Assembly: GCA_945872875.1 (NCBI GenBank)
Contig: CAMCBB010000075.1
Location: 1 to 8,544 of the forward strand
Source: Flavobacterium psychrophilum
GTDB lineage: Bacteria; Bacteroidota; Bacteroidia; Flavobacteriales; Flavobacteriaceae
Direction of reading: 5' to 3'
Length of the DNA: 8,544 bases
This document shows positions 7,001 through 8,544 of this stretch, one piece after another. The first letter of the stretch is position 1, and the number at the start of each line of letters is the position of its first letter. The position numbers were made by a program, and so were the translations under genes. Under the pieces are notes generated by a model. It was not told the DNA's origin. It did not search any database and saw nothing but the letters and a program-made list of their open reading frames with translations.

Positions 7001-7713
7001 TTAAGCTAATTACTAGTTTGCAACAAAAAAAATTTAGACAACTTCATAAATTATTTATTGCAGAAGGGGTAAAAGTAATTCAGGAATTACTGGATTCTAA
7101 TTTTGTTTTAGAGCATTTATATGTTACCGAATCTATTTTTGAATCCCTAAACAACGAATCTAAAACTTTAATTACTGAATCAGAATTAAAGAAAATATCG
7201 TGCTTGTCTACTCCAAATAATTGTTTGGCTTTATTTGCAATTCCGGAAACAGAAAAACCTATTTCAAGCGGATTAATAGTTGCCTTAGATGCCGTTAGAG
7301 ACCCTGGAAACTTAGGTACGATTATTCGATTATGCGATTGGTTTGGTGTTGATCAATTGTGGTGTAATGAGCAAACGGTAGATTTGTATAATCCAAAAGT
7401 GGTGCAAGCAACTATGGGTTCGCTTGCAAGGGTAAAAGTGCACTATTTGGATCTTGAAAAAGAAATTCAAAAGGCAAATCTTCCTGTTTTTGGAACTTTT
7501 ATGGATGGGGAAAATATCTACCAATCAAATCTTCCAAGTGAGGGGATTTTAATTTTAGGAAATGAAGCAAATGGCATTTCAACTGCAATAGAAAAGTTGG
7601 TTACTTCAAGATTCGCAATACCAAGGTTTGGTAATTTACAAAAAACCGAAAGTTTGAATGTTGCTACTGCAACTGCAATATTTTTAAGTGAATTTAAAAG
7701 AAGTGCTTCCTAG
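6982..7713 (+). CDS. SpoU/TrmH-family RNA 2'-O-ribose methyltransferase
   Basis: Enzymes of this SPOUT-fold family use S-adenosylmethionine to methylate the ribose 2'-OH of a specific rRNA or tRNA nucleotide. The 243-residue protein has an N-terminal L30e-like substrate-binding domain (about 5-90, with KFRQLHKLFIAEGVKVIQE) and a C-terminal knotted catalytic domain. All three SpoU motifs are intact: motif 1, LDAVRDPGNLGTIIR (102-116) with N110 and catalytic R116; motif 2, ILILGNEANGIS (189-200) with E195 and N198; motif 3, ESLNVATATAI (223-233). It resembles RlmB/TsnR-type enzymes acting on 23S rRNA, but the target nucleotide cannot be read from sequence, so no symbol is given. The ATG at 6982 follows a T-rich stretch. 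The gene starts 27 bp from the tamL start on the other strand, and its TAG stop overlaps the porT stop by 4 bases with no terminator between them. Confidence 0.94.
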   Translation: MVSKNQIKLITSLQQKKFRQLHKLFIAEGVKVIQELLDSNFVLEHLYVTESIFESLNNESKTLITESELKKISCLSTPNNCLALFAIPETEKPISSGLIVALDAVRDPGNLGTIIRLCDWFGVDQLWCNEQTVDLYNPKVVQATMGSLARVKVHYLDLEKEIQKANLPVFGTFMDGENIYQSNLPSEGILILGNEANGISTAIEKLVTSRFAIPRFGNLQKTESLNVATATAIFLSEFKRSAS

Positions 7714-8414
7714 TGGAAAGTGAAATTCACAAAAATACCTCTAGTTTTCATTGATTCAATATTTCCAGTCCATGGACTATCTGGGTTATTGTCTCGGATT
7801 AATTCATCATTCAATCCAAAAACACCTCTAATAGAAGGTGAAAATTTAAAGTATTCTAAAAAGAAATCAATCCCAAAACCAAGTTGGTAGTTTTGTGTCC
7901 AGGTTCTTAATCTAAATCGTTGTTGGTAATTGTCATCGGTAGATTTTGCATTACTCGCTAAATTTAAGGTAGATGAAACTCCACCAACTAGAAAAGGTCT
8001 TATGTTTCCTGTTCGTTTAGAAGAAAATTTTAATAACAAAGGAAAATCAATATAAGTTGAGCGAATTTCTCTTTCGGAATCAATTTTTCGGGTAAATCCA
8101 CTGAAGTTAAGGCTTCTCTGTGCATAATATAAACCTGGTTCAAATCGCAGATTTACATATTCAAATAATCTTAAATCTCCCACAATACCTACATTAAATC
8201 CTGAAGTTGCATTAACATTAATATCTGCAGCGGGGGTATTTATGTAATCAATTTTAAAATCGTAGGAATTAAAACCAAGAAAATAGCCAAAGTAAATTCG
8301 TTGCTTATCGAAGTTCTCTAAATTAACTATTGGATCACTAGAAAAGATACCTTTTGTTTGCGCATTGATTTGCAAACAAATTAATAGAAAAAGAGAATAA
8401 AATAGTTTCTTCAT
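7710..8414 (-). CDS. porT: PorT/SprT, type IX secretion and gliding motility beta-barrel protein
   Basis: PorT (called SprT in gliding Flavobacterium) is a small membrane beta-barrel protein needed for the type IX secretion system, which exports proteins with conserved C-terminal domains and, in gliding species, moves surface adhesins. The 234-residue product has a Sec signal peptide (KK, then a hydrophobic run at 4-14, cleavage likely after NA at 17-18) followed by a predicted 8-stranded barrel. Features I recognise as PorT-like are the segment FDKQRIYFGYFLGFN (35-49), LRFEPGLYYAQRSL (89-102), YIDFPLLLKF (121-130), RPFLVGG (139-145), and alternating aromatic strands ending in FVNFTF. The ATG at 8414 gives a standard signal peptide. 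ubiE lies 34 bp upstream on the same strand, suggesting a ubiE-porT operon. The stop overlaps that of the convergent methyltransferase. A generic porin-family barrel is the alternative, but the ubiE-porT pairing supports the call. Confidence 0.9.
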   Translation of the reverse strand: MKKLFYSLFLLICLQINAQTKGIFSSDPIVNLENFDKQRIYFGYFLGFNSYDFKIDYINTPAADINVNATSGFNVGIVGDLRLFEYVNLRFEPGLYYAQRSLNFSGFTRKIDSEREIRSTYIDFPLLLKFSSKRTGNIRPFLVGGVSSTLNLASNAKSTDDNYQQRFRLRTWTQNYQLGFGIDFFLEYFKFSPSIRGVFGLNDELIRDNNPDSPWTGNIESMKTRGIFVNFTFH

Positions 8415-8448
8415 AATACTGTAATTCCAGTCTTTTTTGAATGGAGAA

Positions 8449-8544
8449 TTATTTTTTGGTTGCAGTGTAAATTGTTGCTACACCAAAAGTTTGTGGCATA
8501 GCCACCACATCTATAAACCCAATTTTTCGTAAAATATTGTTTAA
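8449..8544 (-). CDS. ubiE: UbiE/MenG quinone methyltransferase, C-terminal end only
   Basis: The last 31 codons and a TAA stop of a minus-strand gene are visible; the rest lies beyond the right edge. The peptide contains KIGFIDVVAMPQTFGVATIY, ending in TATKK, which I recognise as the closing beta-strands of the UbiE/COQ5 methyltransferase family. In Bacteroidota, which use menaquinone, this enzyme C-methylates demethylmenaquinone with S-adenosylmethionine (MenG activity). The upstream SAM-binding motifs are not in the window, so the call rests on the C-terminal signature and on the position before porT. The 34-bp gap to porT has no promoter box or terminator, consistent with co-transcription. 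Confidence 0.82.
   Translation of the reverse strand, partial: LNNILRKIGFIDVVAMPQTFGVATIYTATKK

Noticed and set aside
8493..8505. GTGGC-ATA-GCCAC hairpin near the 3' end of ubiE
   Set aside because: Only 5 bp of stem, no T run on either side, and it lies in conserved ubiE codons upstream of a probable co-transcribed porT, so a terminator is unlikely.
1..8544. Mobile element, CRISPR array, phage, defence or toxin-antitoxin system
   Set aside because: Every substantial open frame is assigned to a chromosomal core or envelope gene, gaps are short, and no transposase, integrase, spaced repeat array or target-site duplication was seen.
1..8544. tRNA, rRNA or riboswitch in the intergenic gaps
   Set aside because: All gaps are below 100 bp, AT-rich, and lack GC-rich cloverleaf or conserved aptamer-like structure.

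Overview
The window looks like a chromosomal core region of a member of the Flavobacteriaceae (Bacteroidota), probably Flavobacterium or a close relative. The DNA is strongly AT-rich. Shine-Dalgarno sequences are essentially absent before the genes. Several genes are preceded by copies of the Bacteroidota sigma-factor -7 box TAnnTTTG. The set and order of genes (accD, fbaA, tamL, a SpoU-type RNA methyltransferase, porT/sprT, ubiE) is typical of that family.

Layout from left to right. Positions 1-924 (+) hold the C-terminal catalytic domain of an EptA/MCR-type phosphoethanolamine transferase whose N-terminal membrane part lies outside the window. Positions 1019-2269 (+) encode a MacB/FtsX-type ABC transporter permease. 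A perfect 14-bp stem-loop with A and T tracts on either side (2297-2327) separates it from a minus-strand block made of accD (2347-3201), fbaA (3272-4339) and tamL (4391-6955). The accD-fbaA gap is filled with AT-rich heptanucleotide tandem repeats. tamL is divergent from an RNA 2'-O-methyltransferase gene (6982-7713, +) with only 26 bp between them. That gene converges on porT (7710-8414, -) so tightly that the two stop codons share one CTAG tetranucleotide. The last codons of ubiE (8449-8544, -) lie directly upstream of porT in a probable ubiE-porT operon.

Functionally the window mixes envelope biogenesis with central metabolism. The envelope genes cover phosphoethanolamine decoration of lipid A or another glycolipid, an envelope ABC permease, TamL for outer-membrane assembly, and PorT for type IX secretion and gliding. 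The metabolic genes are AccD (malonyl-CoA for fatty acids), FbaA (glycolysis/gluconeogenesis) and UbiE/MenG (menaquinone). RNA modification is the remaining role.

I see no mobile element, CRISPR array, phage gene, toxin-antitoxin module or defence island, and nothing that amounts to an undescribed system. The most useful oddities are an AccD without any of the four zinc-ribbon cysteines, an EptA-type enzyme lacking one cysteine of the disulfide beside the catalytic threonine, the heptad repeats, the TTG start of tamL, and the shared CTAG stop. No gene-free stretch exceeds 300 bp; the longest is the 94-bp gap at 925-1018.
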